From Hanamia caeni (GTDB taxonomy: Bacteria; Bacteroidota; Bacteroidia; Chitinophagales; Chitinophagaceae), in assembly GCF_003721595.1 (NCBI RefSeq), contig NZ_RJJR01000008.1, positions 124,001 through 188,000 on the forward strand: a stretch of 64,000 nucleotides of DNA. The letters run 5' to 3'. Position 1 is the stretch's first letter; each line of letters starts with the position of its first letter. The notes beneath the pieces were generated by a model. It was not told the origin of the DNA, did no database searches, and was given only the letters and a program-made list of their open reading frames with translations. The translations under genes were made by a program, and so were the position numbers. This document shows positions 26,652-33,595 of the stretch, piece after piece.

Positions 26652-26700
26652 ATGAAATGGTATCTCATTTTTTGATAATCAACTAATTAAAAATTCTATT

Positions 26701-28155
26701 ATGAAAAAGATTAGAAAGAACCACAAATTGTCTGAAAATTCAAGGAGAAATTTTATTAAAACCACAGCGCTTGCTTCGGCTGGCTTTATGATTTTGCCCA
26801 GGCATGTACTAGGCGGAAAAGGATTTGTAGCGCCCAGCGATAAATTGAATATTGCAGCCATTGGCGCCGGCGGAAAGGGCCAGAGCGACCTGGAGAATTT
26901 CTCTAAAAGCCCAAATGTTAATATTGTAGCCTTGTGCGATGTAGATGACAGGCGATGTGAAAAATCAAGAAAGACGTACTCAAAAGCCAAATATTATAAA
27001 GACTTTAGAAAAATGCTGGAAACAGAAGGCAAAAATATTGATGCCTGCAATATTTCCACACCCGATAATGTGCATGCCGTAGCCACCATAGCTGCCATGC
27101 AACTCGGCAAGCATGTGTATACACAAAAACCTTTGGCACATGATATCTATGAATGCCGCAAGCTGGCAGAAGCGGCAAAAAGATATAAAGTCATTACGCA
27201 AATGGGAAACCAGGGTGGTTCCGGGGATGGCGTAAGAAAAGGAAAAGAAATTCATGATGCAGGAATGATAGGGGATGTTCATACCGTACACGCATGGACT
27301 AACCGGCCTGTATGGCCCCAGGGGCTTCCCACTCCTACCGGCAATTATCCCGTTCCGGAAGGTGTTGATTGGGACCTTTGGCTTGGCCCCAGTCCTGTGC
27401 AGGTAGCCTATAATCCTGCGTATATGCCGTGGAACTGGAGGGGATGGAATGCATTTGGAACAGGTGCCCTGGGCGATATGGCCTGCCACATGATGGACCC
27501 CGCTTTCCGCATTTTACCAATTGATTTCCCTACTGAAATAGAATGCAGCGTTCCTACAAGCTGGGGCACGGATGGCAAAGAAATGAAATCTCCTGATGGA
27601 TATCCTGCCGCTTCTATCATCCATTTAAAATATCCCAGAAAAGACGGAAAGGGCGACATTCAATTATCATGGCACGATGGAGGCTTATTACCGCTGGTTC
27701 CTGATGAACTATTGCCGGGCGAGCCATTTGGCAACAGCGATGGCGGCATCCTTTTTATTGGTACAAAAGGCAAATTGCTTTTCGATTGTTACGGTGAAAA
27801 GCCAAGATTACTGCCTACAAAGCTGATGCAGGAAGAAACAATGCCTAAAGAAACAATTGCCAGGGTTCCGGAAGGCCATTATCTGCAATGGGTTAACGCC
27901 TGCATGGCGGGCTATGGCAATGCCACTACAAGCTCCAATTTCGAATATGCCGGCCCGTTTGCCGAGAGCGTGCTCATTGGAAACCTAGCTATCAGAAGCT
28001 GGAACATCGAAACCAAAAACGCCAGAAACCGATCCGTATATCCCGGCAGAAAAAAATTATTGTGGGATGCCCAAGCCATGAAGATTACCAATTTTGATGA
28101 TGCCAATCAATTTGTAAAAAGAGAATACAGGCAGGGATGGTCATTAGGTGTGTAA
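26701..28155 (+). CDS. Gfo/Idh/MocA-family oxidoreductase with Tat signal
   Basis: 484 residues. N-terminal SRRNFIKTTALASAGF is a clean twin-arginine motif, so the enzyme is probably exported with its nicotinamide cofactor bound. Rossmann motif NIAAIGAGGKGQSDL near residue 50, CDVDDRR, and the family EKP-like segment YTQKPLAHD near 145. The C-terminal domain holds GTGALGDMACHMMDPAFRI. Other exported members of this branch act on glycosides by a transient 3-keto mechanism. It lies between the GMC pair and a DUF1080 gene, consistent with periplasmic glycoside oxidation or deglycosylation. Confidence 0.9.
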   Translation: MKKIRKNHKLSENSRRNFIKTTALASAGFMILPRHVLGGKGFVAPSDKLNIAAIGAGGKGQSDLENFSKSPNVNIVALCDVDDRRCEKSRKTYSKAKYYKDFRKMLETEGKNIDACNISTPDNVHAVATIAAMQLGKHVYTQKPLAHDIYECRKLAEAAKRYKVITQMGNQGGSGDGVRKGKEIHDAGMIGDVHTVHAWTNRPVWPQGLPTPTGNYPVPEGVDWDLWLGPSPVQVAYNPAYMPWNWRGWNAFGTGALGDMACHMMDPAFRILPIDFPTEIECSVPTSWGTDGKEMKSPDGYPAASIIHLKYPRKDGKGDIQLSWHDGGLLPLVPDELLPGEPFGNSDGGILFIGTKGKLLFDCYGEKPRLLPTKLMQEETMPKETIARVPEGHYLQWVNACMAGYGNATTSSNFEYAGPFAESVLIGNLAIRSWNIETKNARNRSVYPGRKKLLWDAQAMKITNFDDANQFVKREYRQGWSLGV

Positions 28156-28188
28156 TAAAAACTATTTTTAATATCCAATAAAATTATA

Positions 28189-28839
28189 ATGAAAAAAAAC
28201 CTCTTGTTTATCGCACCGGCTTTGCTGATTATAATGGCCTGTTCCAATACAGGAAAACTCAGCAGTAAAAAAGGATGGGTAAGCTTATTTGATGGTAAAA
28301 CCCTCAACGGCTGGAAAGCCAGTGAAAAGCCAGGTACATTTTCTATAGAAGATGGCGCTATCAAAGTAGCGGGCCCGCGCTCGCATTTGTATTACGAAGG
28401 GCCTGTAATGAACCATGAATTCAAAAATTTTGAATTTAAAGCCCGGGTAATGACCAGGCCGGGTTCCAATTCCGGAATATACTTTCACACTGCCTACCAG
28501 GAAAAGGGATTTCCTGATAAAGGATTTGAAGTGCAGGTGAACAATTCACATACTGACTGGAAAAGAACCGCCGGCTTGTATGATATCAAGGATACAAGGG
28601 AAGTATATGTGAAGGACAATGTTTGGTTTACCGAATATATTAAAGTAGAAGGAAAGCATGTGATCACTAAAATAAACGATATAGTGGTTACCGATTGGAC
28701 ACAGCCGGACGGTTTTGTTCCTCCAAAAGGCCATCCTGAAAGAATAATATCCAGCGGCACCTTCGCCTTACAGGGGCATGATCCAAAAAGTGTAGTTTTC
28801 TTTAAAGACATCGTGGTAAAGCCGCTACCTGATAACTAA
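28189..28839 (+). CDS. DUF1080 / 3-keto-disaccharide hydrolase-family lipoprotein
   Basis: 216 residues. Signal ending at LIIMAC (lipobox). The mature part is one DUF1080 jelly-roll domain: WVSLFDGKTLNGWKA, SNSGIYFHTAYQ, GFEVQVNNSH, and the closing GTFALQGHDPKSVVFFKDI. Some members of this family (PF06439) hydrolyse 3-keto-glycosides made by sugar 3-dehydrogenases. It follows the GMC, subunit 3 and Gfo/Idh/MocA genes, a combination that fits that chemistry. Activity on a particular 3-keto-glycoside is inference. Confidence 0.9.
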   Translation: MKKNLLFIAPALLIIMACSNTGKLSSKKGWVSLFDGKTLNGWKASEKPGTFSIEDGAIKVAGPRSHLYYEGPVMNHEFKNFEFKARVMTRPGSNSGIYFHTAYQEKGFPDKGFEVQVNNSHTDWKRTAGLYDIKDTREVYVKDNVWFTEYIKVEGKHVITKINDIVVTDWTQPDGFVPPKGHPERIISSGTFALQGHDPKSVVFFKDIVVKPLPDN

Positions 28840-28857
28840 AACCGCGTAGCTTCATAG

Positions 28858-28888
28858 CAGGTAAACAAATATTTGATTTTTTTATTTT
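28858..28888 (-). repeat. Bipartite intergenic motif, shortened copy 6
   Basis: On the minus strand AAAATAAAAA is followed by TATTTGTTTACCTG, three bases shorter than the family pattern. It lies between the DUF1080 stop and the dyad at 28894. Confidence 0.4.
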
Positions 28889-28893
28889 CATAA

Positions 28894-28921
28894 TTTCGAT
28901 TGGCATTGTCATTAATCGAAA
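28894..28921. promoter_or_regulatory. Dyad-symmetric candidate operator
   Basis: TTTCGATT at 28894-28901 and AATCGAAA at 28914-28921, perfect 8-bp inverted arms with a 12-nt spacer. It lies 62 bp before the first gene of the 28984-33302 operon. The 20-bp centre-to-centre spacing suits a dimeric regulator. No T-run follows, so it is not a terminator. Confidence 0.5.
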
Positions 28922-28983
28922 CCATATCTCATTAAAATAAGTTTAAACGAATTACTTAAAAATTTTTAAAATAAACCCGATTG

Positions 28984-29673
28984 ATGAATCCGATTGTCCA
29001 GATTTCCCTTGACCTTACCAATATTGAAGAAGCCCTGGAAACTGCCGCCATGGCTATGCGTGCAGGCGTTGATTGGCTTGAGGCCGGAACTCCGCTCATT
29101 CTTGCCGAAGGTCTTCACGGTGTCAAGAAATTACGTGAAAATTTTCCGGGCATTCCAATAGTGGCCGACCTTAAAACCATGGATGGCGGCTATCTTGAAG
29201 CAGAAATGATGGCGAAAGCCGGCGCTACCCATGTAGTAGTAATGGCACGGGCTCATGAAGAAACTATTAAATGTGTTGTAAAAGCAGGGAAAGATTTTGG
29301 AGTAAAAGTAATGGGCGATAACCTTGGAAGTGATGATATGGTGGCCGCGGCAAAATGGCTGGAAGATTTAGGTTGTGATTTTGTAATCCACCATATTGGT
29401 TATGACGAACGCAGGGGAATCGCAGCCCGCGGCGATCGTATGCCAAGCCCTTTGGATCAGCTTAGGGAAGTAGTAAATGCAGTAAAAGTTCCCGTGCAAG
29501 CTGTGGGGGGCCTCACACTGGAACAGGCAATCCAATGCCCCGAATATGGCGCTCCTCTGGTAGTTTTAGGCGCACCGCTTACTATTGATAGCGATAGTTT
29601 TAAAACGGCCGGTGGAGATTTGGAAAGCTCCTTGCGCCTTATCTGCGATAAAATCCATTCATTCAAAAATTAA
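28984..29673 (+). CDS. HUMPS-family aldolase/decarboxylase (hexulose-6-phosphate synthase / ketogulonate-phosphate decarboxylase-like)
   Basis: About 229 residues from the ATG at 28984. The DxKxxD motif of the orotidine-phosphate-decarboxylase suprafamily is present as IVADLKTMD near residue 62. Other family features are VDWLEAGTPLILAEG near 30 and VQAVGGLTLEQAI near 172, the phosphate-binding loop. Known members are D-arabino-hexulose-6-phosphate synthase and 3-keto-L-gulonate-6-phosphate decarboxylase, Mg-dependent enzymes. No hexulose-phosphate isomerase is next to it; the neighbours are sugar dehydrogenases, so a keto-acid decarboxylation or retro-aldol step in a keto-sugar route is more likely than formaldehyde fixation. 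First gene of a five-gene operon. Confidence 0.88.
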   Translation: MNPIVQISLDLTNIEEALETAAMAMRAGVDWLEAGTPLILAEGLHGVKKLRENFPGIPIVADLKTMDGGYLEAEMMAKAGATHVVVMARAHEETIKCVVKAGKDFGVKVMGDNLGSDDMVAAAKWLEDLGCDFVIHHIGYDERRGIAARGDRMPSPLDQLREVVNAVKVPVQAVGGLTLEQAIQCPEYGAPLVVLGAPLTIDSDSFKTAGGDLESSLRLICDKIHSFKN

Positions 29674-29691
29674 AAAAGAAATATTCAAATA

Positions 29692-30717
29692 ATGAAATCA
29701 GCCGGCGTTGTAAATTTTGCTCCCGAAAAAGGTTCTGTTGAAATCAGGGAAGTTGAAAAGCCTGAAATTGGAGAAGAAGATGTGCTGCTCGAAGTGGCTA
29801 ATGTGGGCGTATGTGGCAGCGATCTTCATCAATGGACAGCAGACCATAGCTGGCCAGTAAATTACCCCGTCGTGTTGGGACATGAATTTGGAGGTCACAT
29901 TGTTGAAACGGGCGCAAAGGTTACAAAATGGAAGGAAGGCGACCGGGTTGTTAGCGAAACTGCAGCCGTAATTGATATAAATAATCCCATGTCGAGGGCC
30001 GGGTTATACAATCTTGACCCGACAAGAAAAGGCTTTGGCTATGGCGTAAATGGCGCCATGACCCGTTATGTGCGTGTGCCTGCCCGATGCCTACATGCGG
30101 TGCCCGACCAGCTTCCGTTTGAGCAGGCTTGCCTTACCGAACCCTGTTGCGTGGCCTACAGCGCGGTGGTTGCCAATACCAGAATTACGCCCGGAGACAG
30201 AGTTATTGTTCTCGGGCCAGGTACCATAGGAATTTTATGTGCCGCCATGGCAAGGCTTTGCGGGGCAGAAGTGGCAGTAGTGGGGCTGGAACCTGACCGG
30301 CACCGATTGTCCATTGCTGAACAATATGGTTGCGAAAGCATTATTGGAGATGCGACAGCCTGGGCTAAAGAGCGCGATGGCCTTGGCGCTGATTGTATTA
30401 TTGATGCCGCGGGCGCTAGTATAACGTTGAAAATTGCGCTACAATTGGTCAGGCCAAATGGCAAAATTACAAAGGTCGGATGGGGACCTCAACCTATGGG
30501 GTTCTCGTTAGACCCTCTGGTTCAAAAAAATATAACCCTCCAGGGAAGTTTCAGCCATAACTGGCCAATGTGGGAACGCGTTATCGCATTACTTTCAAGT
30601 GGACAACTAAACGTAAAACCTATTATTGGCGGGGTTTGGCCCATTTCGGAATGGCATACCGCATTTGAAAAAATGCACAAAGGCGAAGTGGTAAAGAGCG
30701 TGCTTAAACCGGTTTAA
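29692..30717 (+). CDS. Zinc-type medium-chain dehydrogenase (sorbitol/threonine dehydrogenase-like) without structural-zinc cysteines
   Basis: 341 residues. Catalytic zinc motifs GVCGSDLHQW near residue 37 and LGHEFGGHIVETG near 65, then EPCCVAY near 150, and the Rossmann motif VIVLGPGTIGILCAAMA near 170. The region that normally holds four structural-zinc cysteines (after residue 90) instead reads SETAAVIDINNPMSRAG, with none. Such members are found among polyol and sugar dehydrogenases. Cytoplasmic, NAD(P)-dependent oxidation of a sugar or polyol is expected. It starts 18 bp after the HUMPS gene. Confidence 0.92.
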   Translation: MKSAGVVNFAPEKGSVEIREVEKPEIGEEDVLLEVANVGVCGSDLHQWTADHSWPVNYPVVLGHEFGGHIVETGAKVTKWKEGDRVVSETAAVIDINNPMSRAGLYNLDPTRKGFGYGVNGAMTRYVRVPARCLHAVPDQLPFEQACLTEPCCVAYSAVVANTRITPGDRVIVLGPGTIGILCAAMARLCGAEVAVVGLEPDRHRLSIAEQYGCESIIGDATAWAKERDGLGADCIIDAAGASITLKIALQLVRPNGKITKVGWGPQPMGFSLDPLVQKNITLQGSFSHNWPMWERVIALLSSGQLNVKPIIGGVWPISEWHTAFEKMHKGEVVKSVLKPV

Positions 30718-30726
30718 AGAAATATT

Positions 30727-31518
30727 ATGCGATTAAAAGATAAAGTAATTATTGTTACCGGCAGCACCACGGGTATAGGAAAGGCTATTGCCACCCGGTG
30801 TATACAGGAAGGCGCCCGCGTGGTAATTCATGGATTGGAAGAACAATGGGGAAAAGAAGTTCTTTCAGCATTGGGAAATAATAATGCTGTATTGCACATC
30901 GAAGATATTAGCCAGGAAGGTGCCGCTGAAAGAATAGTCGATGTGGCCATTAAATCCTTTGGGAAACTCGACGCAGTAGTAAACAATGCTGCGATGGTGG
31001 TTTCTTCAAATATTCATACCACTGACAGAGCGTTTCTTCAAAAGGTTCTTGCCATAAACACCATTGCACCTTTCGAATTGATAAAGGTCGCTTTACCTGA
31101 ATTGTCAAAACAGAAAGGCTGCGTTTTAAATATCGGATCTGTAAATGCCTGGAGCGGTGAACCCAATCTTTTGGCATACAGCATGTCGAAAGGTGCACTT
31201 ATGACCATGACCCGGAATCTCGGCGACACCTTACACCGCGAAAACGGAGTACGTGTTAACCAAATCAACCCCGGATGGGTTTTAACTGAAACAGAAAAAC
31301 AAAGGAAAAAAGACCATGGCCTTGCTGAAGACTGGTACAAAGACCTTCCGGATGTGTATGCCCCCGCAGGAAGAATTTTATGGCCTGAGGAAATCGCCGC
31401 TGCCGCCGTATATTGGCTTGCCGATGAAAGCGGGCCTATAAGTGGCCAGGTGGTGGATTTGGAACAACATCCCTTTATTGGCCGCAATCCACCTAAAGAC
31501 ACTTCAACTATTAAATAA
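30727..31518 (+). CDS. Short-chain dehydrogenase/reductase
   Basis: 263 residues with the classical SDR motifs: VTGSTTGIGKAIA at residues 10-22, NNAAMV near 85, catalytic Ser in NIGSVNAW near 138, YSMSKGAL near 153 (Tyr and Lys), and INPGWVLTE near 180. NAD(P)-dependent. In this operon it probably oxidises a sugar or keto-sugar; the following lactonase fits oxidation of an aldose to a lactone. It starts 9 bp after the previous stop. Confidence 0.93.
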   Translation: MRLKDKVIIVTGSTTGIGKAIATRCIQEGARVVIHGLEEQWGKEVLSALGNNNAVLHIEDISQEGAAERIVDVAIKSFGKLDAVVNNAAMVVSSNIHTTDRAFLQKVLAINTIAPFELIKVALPELSKQKGCVLNIGSVNAWSGEPNLLAYSMSKGALMTMTRNLGDTLHRENGVRVNQINPGWVLTETEKQRKKDHGLAEDWYKDLPDVYAPAGRILWPEEIAAAAVYWLADESGPISGQVVDLEQHPFIGRNPPKDTSTIK

Positions 31519-31527
31519 ATAATTTCT

Positions 31528-32430
31528 ATGCCCAGGTTAGCTGTATTTCCAAAAGCTTTTATGCATGCCTTATGTAAGGACGGAAATATGCGGGTTTCAG
31601 AATGGATAAAGCTTGCCTCCACTTTAGACGTGCAAGGCCTGGAATGGTATGCCGGCTTCCTGGAGATGGCAGATGAAAACAATTGGCAGGTATTCCGGAA
31701 GCAGGTAGAAGAAAATGGAATGACCATTCCCATGATGTGCTGCTCTCCCGACTTTACAAGCCCCGATGCGGCTTTCCGTAAAAAAGAAATTGAAAAGCAG
31801 AAACGATGGATTGATATGACCTACGCTTTGGGAGGATCTTATTGCCGCGTTCTATCCGGGCAAAAGCGACCCGAATTATCCATAGAAGAAGGCGTAAAAT
31901 TAGCAGCAGATTGCATTTCAGACTGCCTTCCGTATGCGGCAGACCATGGCATAACCCTCATTCTTGAAAACCATTACAAGGATGATTTTTGGAAATACCC
32001 TGAATTTGCTCAAAAAATGGATGTGTTTTGTAAATTGGTTGATAGTTTGCACCACCCCTTTTTTGGCGTCAATTACGACCCAAGTAATACTTATATCGCG
32101 GGCGAAGATCCCATAGAACTTTTACGAAGAGTAGCCAGCCGCGTGGTCACCATGCATGCAAGCGACCGCTATCTGAAATATGGAACCATTGAAGACCTTC
32201 GGAAAGAAGAAGGTGGTGCAGAAGGTTATGTAAAACGATTGAGCCACGGAGAAATCGGCCAGGGGCTCAATGATTATGATGCAATTTTTACTATCCTTAA
32301 AGATGTTGGCTTCGATGGCTGGATCAGCATAGAAGATGGCGTAGACGGAATGGACCAGTTAGAAAGAAGTGTCGCTTTTCTAAAAAAGAAAATTTCGCAA
32401 TATTGGCCGCCTAAAACCGCTACATCATGA
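31528..32430 (+). CDS. Xylose-isomerase-like TIM-barrel isomerase/epimerase
   Basis: 300 residues. Probable metal ligands are E in LILENHYKDD near residue 150, D in FGVNYDPSNTY near 183, H in VTMHASDRY near 208 and E in ISIEDGVDGM near 270, the Asp/Glu/His set of AP-endonuclease-2-type sugar isomerases. No signal peptide, so cytoplasmic, unlike the exported relative at 10214. It likely isomerises a sugar, or a keto-sugar produced by the neighbouring dehydrogenases. Its 3' end overlaps the next gene (ATGA). Confidence 0.9.
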   Translation: MPRLAVFPKAFMHALCKDGNMRVSEWIKLASTLDVQGLEWYAGFLEMADENNWQVFRKQVEENGMTIPMMCCSPDFTSPDAAFRKKEIEKQKRWIDMTYALGGSYCRVLSGQKRPELSIEEGVKLAADCISDCLPYAADHGITLILENHYKDDFWKYPEFAQKMDVFCKLVDSLHHPFFGVNYDPSNTYIAGEDPIELLRRVASRVVTMHASDRYLKYGTIEDLRKEEGGAEGYVKRLSHGEIGQGLNDYDAIFTILKDVGFDGWISIEDGVDGMDQLERSVAFLKKKISQYWPPKTATS

Positions 32431-33302
32431 GTAGCAAGGCTGAAGTAATATATGAATCTCAATGTATACTTGGCGAGAGTCCGATGTGGCATGCAGATAG
32501 AAAAAGCTGTTTTTGGGTAGATATTGAAAATGGAATTTTATACGAATATAGCTGGCTCAATCAAAAAATAAAGACCTGGAAATTCAATAACAGACTTCCG
32601 CTGGCAGTTCGGGGAAAGGGGAATGATTTAATTATTTCACTGGATGGCAAAATTGCCAGGTTTAACCTCGAAACTGAAAAAACAGAATGGCTTTCAGACG
32701 TGGTAGCTGATTCAGAAATCCGCTGCAATGATGGTGCCTGTGATTCTAAAGGAAGGCTTTGGATAGGTACCATGCATTTAAAACAACACAAAGGCGCTGG
32801 TGCACTTTTTCGCTTTGATAGTAATCTGAAAATTGAGAAAAAATATAACGAAACCACAGTCTCAAATGGGATTGCATGGTCGCTTGACAACAGGCGCATG
32901 TATTTTATTGACAGCCCCACCCAAAAAGTTCAATCCTTTTTTTTCGATGAAAAAGCCGGCGACATCACTTTCGAAAAAGATGCAATCATAATTCCATCCG
33001 ATATGGGTTCGCCCGATGGAATGGCCATTGACGAAGAAGGCATGCTATGGATTGCACATTGGGGCGGCTTTGGGATATACAGGTGGAACCCGCATAACGG
33101 GCAATTATTGGAAAAAATAGAAGTGCCTGTGCCCCAGGTTTCCTCCTGCGCCTTTGTTGGCGAAAACCTCGATTATTTAATTATTACCACCGCCAGGGAA
33201 AATATGAAAGATGACGAATTAAAAAAATATCCGGCAAGTGGAAATGTATTTTTGGTGAAAATTGGCGTAAAAGGAATTTTGCCGAATAAATGTTTAATTT
33301 GA
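32427..33302 (+). CDS. SMP-30/gluconolactonase-family sugar lactonase
   Basis: 291 residues, six-bladed propeller. Metal-site residues are visible: E in LGESPMW near residue 17, N in RCNDGACD near 100, N in SNGIAWSLDN near 148 and D in SPDGMAIDEEG near 198. Hydrolyses sugar lactones to aldonic acids. The ATG overlaps the previous stop by four bases, implying translational coupling. It closes the operon of dehydrogenases and isomerase, so a sugar to lactone to acid sequence is expected. Confidence 0.92.
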   Translation: MSSKAEVIYESQCILGESPMWHADRKSCFWVDIENGILYEYSWLNQKIKTWKFNNRLPLAVRGKGNDLIISLDGKIARFNLETEKTEWLSDVVADSEIRCNDGACDSKGRLWIGTMHLKQHKGAGALFRFDSNLKIEKKYNETTVSNGIAWSLDNRRMYFIDSPTQKVQSFFFDEKAGDITFEKDAIIIPSDMGSPDGMAIDEEGMLWIAHWGGFGIYRWNPHNGQLLEKIEVPVPQVSSCAFVGENLDYLIITTARENMKDDELKKYPASGNVFLVKIGVKGILPNKCLI

Positions 33303-33595
33303 AAACAGTTGATTTTCACAATGGATTAGTATTCAATTAAAAAGCAAAAGGCATCTTTTGCCAGTTCTTTTCTTTTACAGGACTGTGCAGGACAGTTTTG
33401 AAAATAAATTTAAATAATTTTAAAGCCGCTTCAATTAAGCCAACAAAATATAAACTCAGATTAAAAGTTGGTTTACTGGAAATATAAAATTGAATCGGAA
33501 ACTATTTAGGCTTGAAAGTAACGTATTGCTGCAGCCAAACATTAGTATAATCAATTGGGCATTTATTGTTATAATCTTTTAAAAAAACTCATTAC
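33303..33595. other. Intergenic region between the lactonase operon and the cytochrome lipoprotein gene
   Basis: 293 bp without a gene. It contains a hairpin GCAAAAG-GCAT-CTTTTGC at 33344-33361 followed by a T-rich but interrupted tract (possible weak terminator), a second small hairpin ACTGT/ACAGT at 33382-33396, and the motif copy at 33445-33478. Confidence 0.5.
33445..33478 (+). repeat. Bipartite intergenic motif, copy 7
   Basis: AAAATATAAA at 33445 and TAAAAGTTGGTTTACTGG ending at 33479. The second half agrees with copies 2 and 9 at 16 of 18 positions; the A-rich half is degenerate. It ends 116 bp before the next start. Confidence 0.5.
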
